Assembly: GCA_024036415.1 (NCBI GenBank)
Contig: JAMWET010006576.1
Location: 1 to 64,000 of the forward strand
DNA: 64,000 nucleotides
Reading direction: 5' to 3'
Source of the DNA: Prochilodus magdalenae
Taxonomy: Eukaryota; Chordata; Actinopteri; Characiformes; Prochilodontidae
This document shows, in pieces, positions 23,511 to 35,999 of this stretch. The number at the start of each line of letters is the position of its first letter. Position 1 is the stretch's first letter. Both the position numbers and the translations under genes were made by a program. The notes beneath the pieces were generated by a model. That model searched no databases, was not told where the DNA came from, and saw only the letters and a program-made list of their open reading frames with translations.

Positions 23511-23660
23511 CCCTAACTGCCAATTCTATTACCTCAGCTAACCAGCGCCCTAGCATCACAGGTGGGTGGAAAGAGAGGATCTACTTAGCCAATGAGAGAT
23601 CAAGGCTAAATGTGCATTCTTGGACAAACAGCTACAGACAGCTGGTACTGCTAAATTTCA
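23511..23660. repeat. Diverged dispersed repeat, also seen near 58780
   Basis: CCTAACTGCCAATTCTATTA followed by CAGCTAAC matches CCTAACAGCTAATTCTGTTA plus CAGCTAAC at 58788-58820, with a GGTGG segment further on in both. Two diverged copies of an unnamed repeat. Confidence 0.35.
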
Positions 23661-23669
23661 TACCCGGTT

Positions 23670-24480
23670 CCCGAGGAAAAAAAACATCTTCGCTCCAATA
23701 CTTTGTTTAGCCCTGCTGAGCACAAGTCCCGCGGGTTGACCTCTAATTGTAATAACGGGGAGTAAGTATGGTCAAAAAGATGCTCCCCTTCACCGGAAAA
23801 TCTCTGTGTGCAATATCCCGTAGTTTGGTCAGACTAATATTCTGTTTGAAATCTTTAGGAAATAGGTCTTTACAATACCCTCAGTGAAACACTGGTGCAC
23901 AAAGTCATCTGCTGTTTCTGGTTTTCACTCTAAACACTGTTTTAGTTTTTGGTTTCTGTAGGGGACAATAATTTTGCTATTTTACACAGCGGATCTAAGC
24001 TGTTCTGTCCTGTAGTGCTGTACCTGAAGCCGAATGGAAAATAGGTTAATGGAGTGCAGCATATCTTTGTGCAAAGATGCTAAATTCCTGCTCCTCGTGG
24101 GTTTTTTTTGTACCCTTTATTCTTCCTACCTCTTATTCTTTATCTTTCAGTTTTCAGTCCATCGCTTTTGCACTGCCACCATGCGTGCATTTTTTGTGTA
24201 AAGTGACAAGGTGTTACAATAACATCTTGGTCACCATAGTACACTTGCGATACGGAAATACGTCCTTGAGGCTATTCACATTAGTGTAACCTTACATGTT
24301 ACATCACAAATCTGAACTTCTTAAATCAAATCTGAGCCACTTTCTTATGTAATCCTTTTAAACATCAAGTTTGTAGCCATGCACCCTTACTGGGAATGTT
24401 CAGATGTCCATCACCTTCACCTTCACTCAGAGTGAAGTAAGGCTTGTTCAACCGGTTAGCTTAATGTTCATAGAAGGCTA
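23670..24480. other. galnt1 intron, unassigned
   Basis: No recognisable gene or repeat was seen. Confidence 0.4.
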
Positions 24481-24484
24481 TTGA

Positions 24485-24996
<512 letters not shown>

Positions 24997-24997
24997 A

Positions 24998-27900
24998 CAG
25001 TATGTCATTTAGACAGCCAATCAACAGTTTACGTTTTAGAACAAACATGTCTATTGACTGACGTGCAACAATACCGACTGCAAAGGTCGCAATAAAATTT
25101 CATTTTGAATATGTTTCTTCAGTGGTTAGTAGTTCGGAAGTAAATGGCTTGGTGCCATAAAATTGTTGAATTTCAGCACGCAGGGCTTCTCACGTCCTCC
25201 AAGAAATCCAAATAATTATTTCTGTTTAATGTTCAGCCCTGCTGTTAAGAGCTCTTGGCTAAATCAGGTCCATGAAAGAGAGCGCCATCATTTTGCTGTT
25301 CACTTGGTTTACTACCTGTTCCCTCATAGAGCTATACGTGATCTCATAATCCCCACAAGTCCTCACAAGTTTTAGTACTGGTCGATTTCTGGTACAAACA
25401 AAGATGTGGTGCCTCTAAAACTTGCTCCTAGTCCATTCTCTTCAACATCCAGAGTCCAGTCAAATGGTGAAAGGTGCTATTCAGCCAAACACTGTTTTTG
25501 GCTACTGCAACCGTTTTCACATTGACTGGTTTACGTCTCATGGCTGTCCAAAAAAAATGACCCATTGAAGTTTTTGCATAATGTGAGCTCAATAGCTGTT
25601 TCTGTATGTTGTGTAAAAAAATTCTGATGAATGGACCCAATGAAATGCTCCAAATTGCTTTGAATAAAATCTCTTTACATTACGTACATCACAACACAAT
25701 ATATAATACGGTTTACCCTTGCTGTACATTATTGGGCTAACAACAGGCTTGTTGTCCATTTGACAGGGCATTATCACCATTTGCTTCACATAGTAATGAG
25801 TTCATTTAGAAATTTCACACTCCTTCTAATAACCCCACGTTCCCCGCCCCGCACATTAGGGCAGGTATTTGTTTATGGTTGTTGTCGGACTTTCTCGTGT
25901 TTATAGCAGACGGTAATCCCTAGTGATGTTGGTGTAGAGCTGTATTTGCCTGAAAATCTGATACCTCAGCCTACACTGTGTTGAGCTTATGTCACTGAAA
26001 ATGAATCTGCTGACTGAAAATGTGATTTAGCTGGTACTATTGAAGTATCCATTTTGATACGGGGGTTATGTGTGCTGTGATTTAGGTGCATCTGAAATGA
26101 GTGAGCGTGCTCTGTGTTGCTGTAGCTCATGTTTTGAAATGAGGCTTTTAAAAAGTCCTACCCAAAGCTGCTCCCGTGCCAGATTCATGATGAATGTGGT
26201 AATGACGGTCGAAAAAAATAAGGCTGCTAGTGCAGACATTACCAGCAATAGCAGGAGAACATGGCAGCAGCCTCCCGGTTGTTTGTTTATGCAGGCATGC
26301 TGTGCGTGTGAGACGCCTGTGAGCTGTTGTCTATCCGTAAGACGAATATGGTATGCCGTAATACGACAGAGTGTATATGTGTGTACGGGTTCTAGTGGGT
26401 AGAGGACACGCTGTTTGGAGACGCCTAAGGAGACGGGAGAGGTCAGTCTCTTTCTGTGCATGTGAGCTCATTCGGGCTGCAGTGTTGTTGTTGTGCTGGC
26501 AAACACTCATTTCTGATGTCACTTGTCTCTTCAGATGGAATAAGAGTCTTGATGTACATTACGCTGCCTTTCAGTGCCGAGCCATTTGCCATTTGCGCTA
26601 TCATTATTATATGTGTTGTTCTGTATGCAGTAGTAACTTACCAACGGGATGAATTTCAATGTTACCAGCTCATATATTATTAAAGGATGCTATGCACTTA
26701 TTAGGGCTGTCCCGATTTCCATGTTTTGGATTCTGGAGCTACTGCAGCGATCAGCAGTGAACATTTACAGCTTTGCCCTGGTTGAGGGGGGTGGGGAGGT
26801 GGCCAGAAAATCTGTGGCCACCAACTGTGTTGAAACCACATATAGGCAACCTCATCAGCTGTGAAGTCTCCAGGCAGCTCCAGTGCAGATGTGCAATTTC
26901 TGTCCCGACCCCGCTGTGCCTGGTTTCTTCGCAGATCGCTGCTGTCCTAACACTCAGTCTACCAGGTCCACTAGCCTCCTGGTGGCAAGCTATAGGGAAA
27001 ATCGTACTGTGTATGCACAGGTTAGCCAGTGCTTTGTGAAGGTGATGTAATAAAGGGCATAGGTCATGACCACCCTGGTAATACATCCATTCTTCCATCC
27101 AGGATTGAGCAAAAGACATAGACTACCTTTCCATTTATGAACATACTACACCAGCTTCCACACGTATGATGCTACTACAATAATGGTGGTTGAAAAAAAG
27201 GAAATCGAAAGGGAAACATTGAAAGCGGAATCCAATTATACCGCTTTATTATGAGGCCTCAGTGCAGCTGCTACACAGCTGTTTGCGTTACAGGGATAGT
27301 GCAGACTGCTGTAGAATGTAAGAGCACAAGGCAAAAAACATTAGCTGCAGTAGTGCAGATAAACCTGGTGACAGGAACAATTCAACAACGCACGATGATG
27401 AGAATCGCAATATTGTGTGACGCAAGCCGTATCTCATGATGAAGCATAAAGCAGTGAGAGATCACATGACTGTATCTTCTGGAAGGTTTCAGAAGATTCG
27501 CATACTCTAGATTCCTGACTGAGTGTTATAATCCTGTGTTGGATTCAGAGCTTCTTTTTTCTAAACCATTCTAAAAAATGAATAACGTTCAGTTTTCTTT
27601 TCTTTTTCAGTAGTAGGAATTTTTTATTGTAGTAACTAACAGTCTGGGAGGACAAAGCAAGGCTCCTGTGATGCATATGGAGCCTGACATCGCATCATTT
27701 CAGATTAGGAGCCTTGCAACATTGTCAAGTGCAGCAGTGTGCAGCAAGCAAAGTGGAAACACCTGATGTGGCTTCCCCTCCTGCGATGGTGACTATTAAT
27801 ACCATATGACAAATGTTACTATAAAGCATCAGACAGAGAACCTGTACATATAGAACTTTATTACTTTCACATATTTGGTTGCATAAAGGCTGTTACCAGG

Positions 27901-28000
27901 AAAGGCATGCATGCTCTGCATGTAGAAGTAAATTCTGCATATATAAATAAGACATCATTAAGATAAATAAGTGAAGATTCCAGCGTTAATATATTCAGTA
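24998..28000. other. galnt1 intron, unassigned
   Basis: No coding exon was recognised. The longest open frames are about 130 codons (26066-26461 minus, 26751-27119 minus). They have no recognisable motif and overlap other frames, as expected by chance. Confidence 0.4.
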
Positions 28001-28016
28001 AAATAATTGTGCTTGT

Positions 28017-28300
28017 CAGAGTGGCACGGAGGGTAGCATTGTCTGTAGCAGTGTCATCTCACAGCAAGAAAGGGCTGGGTTCGATTCCCAGCTTGGGCGT
28101 CCAGGATTCTTTCTGTGTGGAGTTTGCATGCAAGGTGCTCCATCTTCTTCCCACAATCCAACTGGAGGTGAACTGGAGTTGGGCTAAATTGCCCCTAGGT
28201 GTGAGAGTGTCTGTCCACGGTGTTTTCTGCTGGGTTAGGCTCCAGTACCCCATGACCCCAAAGGGTAAAGAGGTTTAAAAGATGAGCGAATGAGTGAGTA
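28017..28300 (+). mobile_element. tRNA-like SINE-type fish repeat
   Basis: GGGTTCGATTCCCAGC (about 28078) is a B-box-like block preceded by a GTGGCACGGAGGGTAGCATT head. The body has TTTCTGTGTGGAGTTTGCAT, GGCTCCAGTACCCCATGACC and a GATGAGCGAATGAGTGAGT tail. This body and tail are typical of a very abundant fish repeat. The family name is not certain to me. Confidence 0.6.
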
Positions 28301-28490
28301 ATTGTACTTTCTGTTTTGATTCACAATAAACTCCAGTCAGAACTACAATGAGGACAACTGTAAACCATTGAACTAATTAAATATGTAAAGATATGTTCTT
28401 TCCACTTAAAATAAAAAATAATCACATTATAGATTTAGAATTGATTTGATTAGAATTGATTGTTAGGAATGTGTGTAATTTTATAGTCTA

Positions 28491-29273
28491 TTCTACTAAT
28501 TTAGTTACTGTAGAAAAACTGGTAATAAAGATCAGCTATACTATACATTGCTCTACTATACCATACCATACTATACTATACTATACCATATCAAACCATA
28601 CCATATCATACTATACTATACTATACTATACTATACTATACTATACTATACAAAAATACTAATTTACTTACTGTGGGAAAATGGTAATAAAGATCAGCTA
28701 TACTATACTATACTTTGCTATTCTTTATTATACTATACTATACCATACCATACCATACCATACCATACCATACCATACTGTACTATACTATACTATACTA
28801 TACTATACTATACTATACTATACTATACAAAAATACTAATTTACTTACTGTGGAAAAACGGTAATAAAGATCAGCTATACTATACTATACTATACTATAC
28901 TATACTATACTATACTATACTATACTTTGCAATACTTTACTATACCATACCATACCATACCATACCATACCATACCATACCATACCATATCATATCATAC
29001 TATACTGTAATATACTATAATATACTATACTATACTATAAAAAAATACTAATTTACTTAATGTGGAAAAACGGGTAATAAAGATCAGCTATACTATACTA
29101 TACTATACTATACTATACTATACTTTGCTATACTTTACTATACTATACCATACCATGCCATACCATACTATACTATACTATACTATACTATACTATACTA
29201 TACTATACTATACCATACCATACCATGCCATACCATACCATACCATACCATACTATACTATACTATACTATTG
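28491..29273. repeat. (CTATA)n/(CCATA)n satellite with interspersed 45-50-bp spacers
   Basis: Pentanucleotide CTATA and CCATA blocks alternate. A spacer reading TACTAATTTACTTACTGTGG and GGTAATAAAGATCAGC recurs four times (about 28491, 28655, 28834, 29046), so the array is a higher-order repeat of about 165-210 bp. Tyr-rich frames are artefacts. Confidence 0.9.
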
Positions 29274-29279
29274 CTGGTA

Positions 29280-30930
29280 TAAGTTGATCAGTGTTTAAAC
29301 ACTCACTGTCTACTCTATTAAAGACTCCTACTTTGCTGGTCTACCTTGTAGATGTATAGTAAGTGATGATGGCTCATCTGTTGCTGCACAGTTTGTGTCG
29401 GCCATCTCTAGGCCTTCATCAGTGGTCACAGGACGCTGCCCACGCTTTTATGCTAAGTGGAGCTAATCAAATGGACAATGAGTGTAGATACCAGGAGGAC
29501 AATTATACTGTATATAAAATCATAATTTATAGGGTGAAATTGAGTAAATCTCTATGAACACTTGCTGTTTATTTGTACAAAAAATATTAAATCAGCAAAT
29601 AAATAGAAATAGATGGGAATAAATTGAGAATTTGTTTTTAGCCTGTAAAATTGGTATCAGTATTGGCTACTAGACTTCCCTCCCTCCAGTTGGGCTCTAG
29701 CATTTTTACACTTCGATGGCATCCAGCTCTCTTTATTCCTCATACGCACATCTCACACGCACCCACGCGTTCCGCGCTATACAGACTGGCAGCTGCTAAA
29801 TGAGTTTTAGAGCTTTGGTGAGAATAAACTAGTCTGTTTCTGCAAATTACACTTCAGAAAACAGCGTGCAGTCTGTGTGCTTCAGAGAAACTGTGTGAGG
29901 AGGTCAGGAAGAGAACGAGAGCGTGGAGGGATGGTGAGGATAGCCAAGTAATGAGATACACATAGGCAGGAAGTGTGGAGAGAGGAAAGAGGAAGAGGAA
30001 GAGGAAGAGAAGGATGGAAGGAGAAAGACAGAGGAGGAGTAAGGATGAATGTGTTGTAACTGATCTGTCCTTTAGTAACCCTGCTGTGAAAAAGTCAGAC
30101 AACGTCCTTCATTAATTGAATTTCCAGTCAAAGCAGCCATTAAACAGGAACGATTTTTAATTAAACGGTTGAGATGTAAACAAAGTCACGTCTGAAGTTT
30201 AAAAGCTAGCTCAGAAAAGTATTTGAAAAAGGTTTCAGAGACAGTTAGAGCCATTAGAGAGCGAATAGTGTTGTTTATATCTAAACTAGATATAAACTGG
30301 TGAAACAGTTGTTACCAAGGGAGAATTGGACTCCACAGATATTTCTATCCACCCTTCCACAGGGACAGGGAAAGGATGTGTAGCCCCTAAGAAAGCTTTA
30401 TATAGAAAGATGCAGATATGTATGTATATAATGTAATAATCCAGTGTTGCTCTCAGAACGAAGGACTGGCAGCCCCATGCGCCTGACCCCCGCCTCACTG
30501 ACTGTTTAGGAATGATTTGGATTGTGAGAAACAGACAGTGTATTAAACTTCTGAGACCTTACTTTGAAGGTGTAGGAAATGTCCCTGCAGAATTCTTTGA
30601 AAAACTGAAAGCACGTCTCCTGTAAAGAAAAGCTGCTGTAATAAAATATCAGCTAATTTACAAAGTGCAGAGCCAGTGAAGCAGACGCATTCGCACCTGA
30701 ACAAATGTGTTTTTAAACCAGAGTTAGAGCACCTATCGATTCTTAATGTTCTCTGGGAACTGGTTCCTGAGTTTAGGGGCTGTATAATAGGATGGTGTGT
30801 GTGTGTGTGTGTGTATTCTAGGCTGCAGAGTTTGACATTAGTCCTGTTTGTGGAAAATCAATGACTGGATTGATTGATAATAAATTGATATAGGTGTATT
30901 TGACTATTGGTGAGGACTATTCATCGTTTT
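29280..30930. other. galnt1 intron, unassigned
   Basis: No gene was recognised. The purine-rich stretch 29975-30035 and a GT run (30795-30813) are low complexity. The AT-rich homeodomain-like patch 30105-30190 (TTAATTAAAC) is noted only as a weak conserved-element candidate. Confidence 0.35.
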
Positions 30931-30934
30931 TGTC

Positions 30935-31166
30935 ACTGTGTGTGCGTATGTGTGTGCGTGTGTGTGTGCGTGTGTGTTTGTGTGTGTTTGTGTGTTTGTG
31001 TGTGTGTGTGTGTGCGTGTGTGGGTGTGTGTGTCTGTGTGTGTGTGTGCGTGTGTGTGTGTGTGTGTGTTTGTATGTGTGTGCGTGCATGTGTGTGTGTG
31101 TGCGTGCATGTGTCTGCGTGTGTGCGCGTGCATGTGCGTGTGTGCGTGTGTTTGTGTGTCTGTGTG

Positions 31167-31209
<43 letters not shown>

Positions 31210-31264
31210 GTGCGTGTGTGTGTGTGTGCATGTGTGTGTGTGTGTGCGTGTGTGCGTGTGTGTG

Positions 31265-31307
<43 letters not shown>

Positions 31308-31336
31308 ATGTGCGTGTGTGTATGTGTGTGTGTATA

Positions 31337-31383
<47 letters not shown>
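30935..31383. repeat. Interrupted GT microsatellite (about 450 bp)
   Basis: GTGTGT with CG, TT and AT interruptions. Cys/Val-rich and His/Thr-rich frames are artefacts of the repeat. Confidence 0.95.
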
Positions 31384-31386
<3 letters not shown>

Positions 31387-31495
31387 TCTATATAACTCTG
31401 CTATTATTGCTCTTTGTGTCTGTAATTAGAAAGTTACTGCACAACCATGACAAACATATGCTAACTATAACTATAAACACTCTCTTGGCACTAGC

Positions 31496-31925
31496 TCTTT
31501 TCTCTCTCTCTCTGTCCCTCCTCCGTTATGTTTTCGTCCCTCTTCCTCATTTTCTGTTCTGTCTGTCTGTGTTCCTATCTGTCTCTCTCTGCTGTGTTTA
31601 TCTCACTCTCACTCTCTCTGTTCTGTCTGTCTCTGTGCTCTTTCTTTTTTCTGGCTCTGCTCTTTCTTTATCTATCTCTATGCTCTCTCACTCACTCTCA
31701 CTTTCTCTCTCTCTGTCTCTCCATCTGTCTCTATATTTATCTCTTTCTATGTTGCTTTGTCTGTGTCTCTCTCTTTCTGGTGTGCTCTTGCTGAGCCCTT
31801 CTCCTTCTGTTTCTTTTGCTCTCTCTACCTCTCTCTATTTGTCGCTATATATACATCTTTCTCTCTGTCTCTCCCCATATTTCTTTCTCTCTCTGTCTCT
31901 CTCTGTCTCTGTCTCTCTCAGACCA
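31496..31925. repeat. Polypyrimidine CTCTCT/CTGTCT low-complexity tract
   Basis: About 430 bases of C/T-rich sequence, only occasionally interrupted. The overlapping Ser/Leu-rich open frames of up to 189 codons are explained by this composition. Confidence 0.85.
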
Positions 31926-32619
31926 CACACACTCACACAATCACACACGTGTGTTTATCTGTGTGTTGCAGGGTGAGTGTGAGAGCAGCACGAGACAGTT
32001 CTGACCTTTTCTCCTTCACTGCTTTCCTGCTGTCCGCTAGGTGTGTGTTGGTGTGTGTGAGTGTATGGAAGCTGGAGGATGCAGTTCTAATTATCAGCTC
32101 TACATTTGTGCATGTTCAGCTTCTCATTTGCTTATAAAAGAGCCACCCTATCCCTGTTTCTAATATGGCTGCACAATGAATGATTTTTTTAATTATCAAG
32201 TTTTTTTTCTCTGCTTTAAACTGGTGGAACCTGCTTTACGCATTTTAAATTGTCCAAATTCTAAAAAGTAATAAAAACTAATCAAATGGTGTCTGTGAGC
32301 AATGGAGAGGGAGAGAGAAGGAGAGAGGAAAGGGGAGAGAGTCTTTCTAATAAGGAAAAAAAATAGCCTGCTGTTTTTGTCTGGCCGTGATTGCACTGAA
32401 TATATGGGATTTCGTCTCCAGCCTGAGAGATAAGGAGAGTGAGTGTGTGAGTGTGTGAACAGTGGGTTCTGTTCTGGCCTGGTAAGAGACAGTAAAGTCT
32501 CCAGGCTCCTTTTTAATCAGGCAGGTAGCAAGAGGCCGGCCAATCGGATGCCTCGCTGCAAATTAAACTGATGTTAGGGACCTGAGAGTGGCATCAGGTT
32601 AATGAATTTAAAAAAGAAG

Positions 32620-32626
<7 letters not shown>

Positions 32627-32657
<31 letters not shown>
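32627..32657. repeat. Short GT microsatellite
   Basis: (GT)n followed by CGCGCATGTGTG. Confidence 0.9.
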
Positions 32658-32663
<6 letters not shown>

Positions 32664-32689
32664 TGTGTGCACGTTTCCTGAGACTGACA

Positions 32690-32840
32690 ATAGGCTAATG
32701 AGTTTAAGGGGAGTGGGCCATTGAGGGTTGGTGTTACTGCAGTGATGGGACACATTGGGCTAATGAGTTTAAGGGGAGTGGGTCTGTTGAGGTCTCTGTT
32801 GTCTGTGTGTCTTACTGCAGTGATGGGACACATTGGGCTA
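32690..32840 (+). repeat. Two-copy direct duplication, about 67-80 bp
   Basis: GGCTAATGAGTTTAAGGGGA occurs at about 32692 and 32758, and TACTGCAGTGATGGGACACA occurs at about 32734 and 32813. The second copy has gained GTCT-type bases and grades into the following GT array. Confidence 0.75.
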
Positions 32841-32865
32841 CAACCCCTCCGTTTGATTTAATTAG

Positions 32866-33116
32866 CGTGTGTGTGTGTGTCTGTGTGTGTCTGTGTGTGT
32901 CTGTGTGTCTCTGTGTGTCTGTGTGTCTGTGTGTGTCTCAGTGTGTCTCTGTGTGTCTCTGTGTGTGTGTTTGTGTGTGTCTGTGTGTGTCTGTGTGTGT
33001 CTGTGTGTCTCTGTGTGTCTGTGTGTGTCTCTGTGTGTCTCTGTGTGTCTCTGTGTGTCTCTGTGTGTGTCTCTGTGTGTGTCTCTGTGTGTGTCTCTGT
33101 GTGTCTCTGTGTGTGT

Positions 33117-33151
<35 letters not shown>

Positions 33152-33326
33152 TGTGTGTCTCTGTGTGTCTCTGTGTGTGTGTGTGTGTGTCTGTGTGTGT
33201 CTCTGTGTGTGTGTCTGTGTGTCTCTGTGTGTGTCTCTGTGTGTGTGTGTGTCTGTGTGTGTCTCTGTGTGTGTGTCTGTGTGTCTCTGTGTGTCTCTGT
33301 GTGCGTGCGTGTGTGTGCGTGTGTGC
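32866..33326. repeat. GTGTCT/GTGTCTCT microsatellite (about 460 bp)
   Basis: GTGTGT is punctuated at regular intervals by CTCT, giving 8-14-bp sub-repeats. It starts next to the short direct duplication and may have expanded from its GTCTGTGTGTCT end. Confidence 0.95.
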
Positions 33327-33329
33327 CGT

Positions 33330-35195
33330 GTGAATTTTTGTTAGTGCCCTGGTTGTGGTTTGTAACATTGTGCCGTGTTGTGAAGTATCGTGTAGCGGCT
33401 GGTACCGTCCAAAACTATACCACATAGCTTGTGTCGCATAGAATGCAATGCTTTTCAAGTTCTCAGTGGTTTTCAAGATCTGGATAAGTTAATTTTCAGT
33501 TAATCAGTTGGTTTAACCTGCACAGAGTTCTGTGCAAAAGTTAAAATACCCTGGGCCAGATTATGTGTTTTGTTTAGTTTGTAAAAAAAGTTCACACATC
33601 CTAAAACAGGAGTTCTGAAAATGAATTGCAAAGTGTTCCCAGGGGCTTTCCAAAAGACGTACCCACAGAAAACTATTTTTGACAGATGTGTACAAGCTTC
33701 GTTAAATGGCTTGTTTACCTACAGGATGTAGAAGATTAGTCTAGTATGCATTTCTTTTGGCTGAGCTTGTTAATGAGGCTGAAAGGGTCTTCATAAAGGG
33801 GAGGGGTCTAGGGGTCTAGCCTATGAATACAAACCTAGTAAATAAGCAAATGAAACTTACTATATGATTATTGGAGGGATTGGGGGGGGTGGGATTGACT
33901 GAGAGGGGGTTATTAATCCCAATAGAGGTTGTACCTCTACAGGCTCCATTCAAGCCTAAAAGTATGAAAGGAAAACTTTTACCATTTAACAATTAAGTTA
34001 TTCGAGTTACTGCCTTTCATTTTAAAGCCATGTGATTTGTGGGGTCTGGTTCTGGGGTTTACTGTAATGTAGTAAAGGAAGAATGCTGAGTGACACTCTG
34101 TGGTGCTAAGGGAACAGAAAGGTGTCTGCACCTTTATTAAAAACAGTGGTTTGAATTTTTCCGTGCTGTGTGACTTGACTTCAGCTGGCCTTTGAATGTT
34201 CTGAAGTGCCTCTGTAGTTGTTGATCACAAACATCTCTCAGCTGTAAAATCGAAACCACCTCCTTGGTTTTACGATGTTTATCAGCTCCTTTGACCACAT
34301 AGATGCCCTTTGTAGTTATCATAGGCTGTAGTCCATCTACTGCTCTGCATAATTTGTGAGGCCCCTTTCATCCTGTTCTTAACTTGCCAGCACCTCCACA
34401 AGACCACCACAGAGCAGGTATTATTGTGGTTGGTGGATCAGTTTTTAAACGCCTCAGGGTCACAGCTCAACCAAGACTTCTCCACCAGCGAGACATGTGC
34501 AGGAGGTGGCTTATTTTTAGGAATAAATTAATTGTCAAGTGAGATTCTTTTTAAAGGAAAACCTTTCCAGTTCCTTTCCTAGCTGGGAATTTGTGGAACT
34601 TGCTGTTTCTCCCAGGTTGGGAAAAGGTTAACGCTGAATGCCGTCTCTGATTTTACGTGTTTCTATAGTTGCTAAAATGCATTAATAAGCTAAATGCATT
34701 CATGTGTGTATTTACTACAGTTTATTGCGGACTGCTGCAGTTAGGAAATGTGTTTTTGGTTCGATTGTAAGCCAACGTCAGTCCAGTCAGCTGCGTCAGG
34801 GCAAACAGGAAGTGAGGCAGGAAGTAGGAGCGTGTGTCCCATTTTAGCGCTCCAGGTCCAGCAAACACTGGCTTTCCTGTCCCTACTGACACACACACTG
34901 GCACAGAATGCTGCACTTACATAATCCCTTGAGAAAATAACAAAAACCCTTTGAAAACTCCTCCTCCCTGCGCCCCCTTGCATCGTTAATCCCACCAATC
35001 ACAGCTGGAGTCCTGGCTGACCGACAAGGGCACTGACAATTGCGTGAGCCTGTTGGGAATAACAGGCGCATATGTTCCATAGATACAGTCAAGTCATTGT
35101 ATTTGCATGACTGTATGTGTATTTGTGCGCCAGGTTTATGCCACATTGTGGGGACTGAAGCCTGTTCATGTACTCGCGTTATGTAAATCATGCGG
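33330..35195. other. galnt1 intron, unassigned
   Basis: No coding exon or intact mobile element was recognised. Contains a short G run at 33880-33889. Confidence 0.4.
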
Positions 35196-35300
35196 TTTAA
35201 TGAGCGGTTAGGGTTAGGTTTAGGATCATATCCCTAGGCTTGTTATAGTTGTGGTTAAGGTTTGGTCTATGTAATAATGTAATAACCTCACAATTCACAG
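35100..35300. repeat. Fish interspersed repeat fragment with telomere-like GGTTAGGGTTAGG
   Basis: CACATTGTGGGGACTG, then GGTTAGGGTTAGGTTTAGG (about 35204-35222), resembles a common fish repeat with GTGGGGACC motifs. A second GTGGGGACC fragment is at 46781-46810. Confidence 0.4.
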
Positions 35301-35311
35301 AAACAGGATTG

Positions 35312-35998
35312 TATGTCTGTGTGTGTCTGTGTGTGTCTGTGCGTGTGTGTCTGTGTGTGTGCGTGTGTGTGTGTGTGTGTGCTTGTGCGTCTGTGTGTGT
35401 GTGTGCGTGTGTGTGTGCCTGTGCCTGTGTGTGTGTTTGTGCGTCTGTGTGTGTGTGTGTCTGTGTGTGTGTCTGTGTTTGTGTGTGTGTGTGCTTGTGT
35501 GCCTGTGTGTGTCTGTGTCTGTGTGTGTGTCTGTGTCTGTGTGTGTGTCTGTGTCTGTGAGTGTGCGTGTGTGTGTGTGCGCATGTGTGTGTCTGTGTTT
35601 GTGCGTGTGTGTGAGTGTGTGTGTGTGTGAGTGTGTGTGTGTGTTTGTGCGTGCGTGTGTTTGTGTGTGTGTCTGTGTGTGCGTCTGTGTTTGTGCATGT
35701 GTGTGCTTGTGCATCTGCGTGTGTGTGTGTGTTTGTGTGTGCGTGTGTTTGTGCGTGCGTGTTTGTGTGTGTGTGTGTGTTTGTGTGTACGTGTGTTTGT
35801 GTGTTTGTGTGTGCTTGTGCTTCTCTGCGTGTGTGTGTGCCTGTGTTTGTGCGTGTGCTTGTGCGTGTGTGTGTTTGTGTGTACGTGTGTGTGAGTGTGT
35901 GTGTGCTTGTGCGTCTGTGTGTGTGTGTTTGTGCGTCTGTGTGTGTGTGCTTGTGTGTCTGTGTGTGTGTGTTTGTGTGTGTGTGTGAGTGTGAGTGA
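35312..35998. repeat. Interrupted GT microsatellite (about 690 bp)
   Basis: GTGTGT with CTGT, GCGT and TTGT interruptions and internal block duplications. Long Cys/Val and His/Thr frames on both strands are artefacts. Confidence 0.95.
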
Positions 35999-35999
35999 G

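Noticed and set aside
28491..29273. CRISPR-like array, because similar spacers alternate with repeats
   Set aside because: The 'spacers' are the conserved part and the rest is pentanucleotide DNA in a vertebrate intron; no cas genes are possible here.
31407..31976. 189-codon Ser/Leu-rich frame resembling a membrane protein
   Set aside because: The hydrophobic look comes from CTCT/TTTCT low-complexity sequence; several overlapping frames look the same.
35204..35222. Interstitial telomere
   Set aside because: Only about two and a half TTAGGG-like units, inside what looks like a common dispersed repeat.
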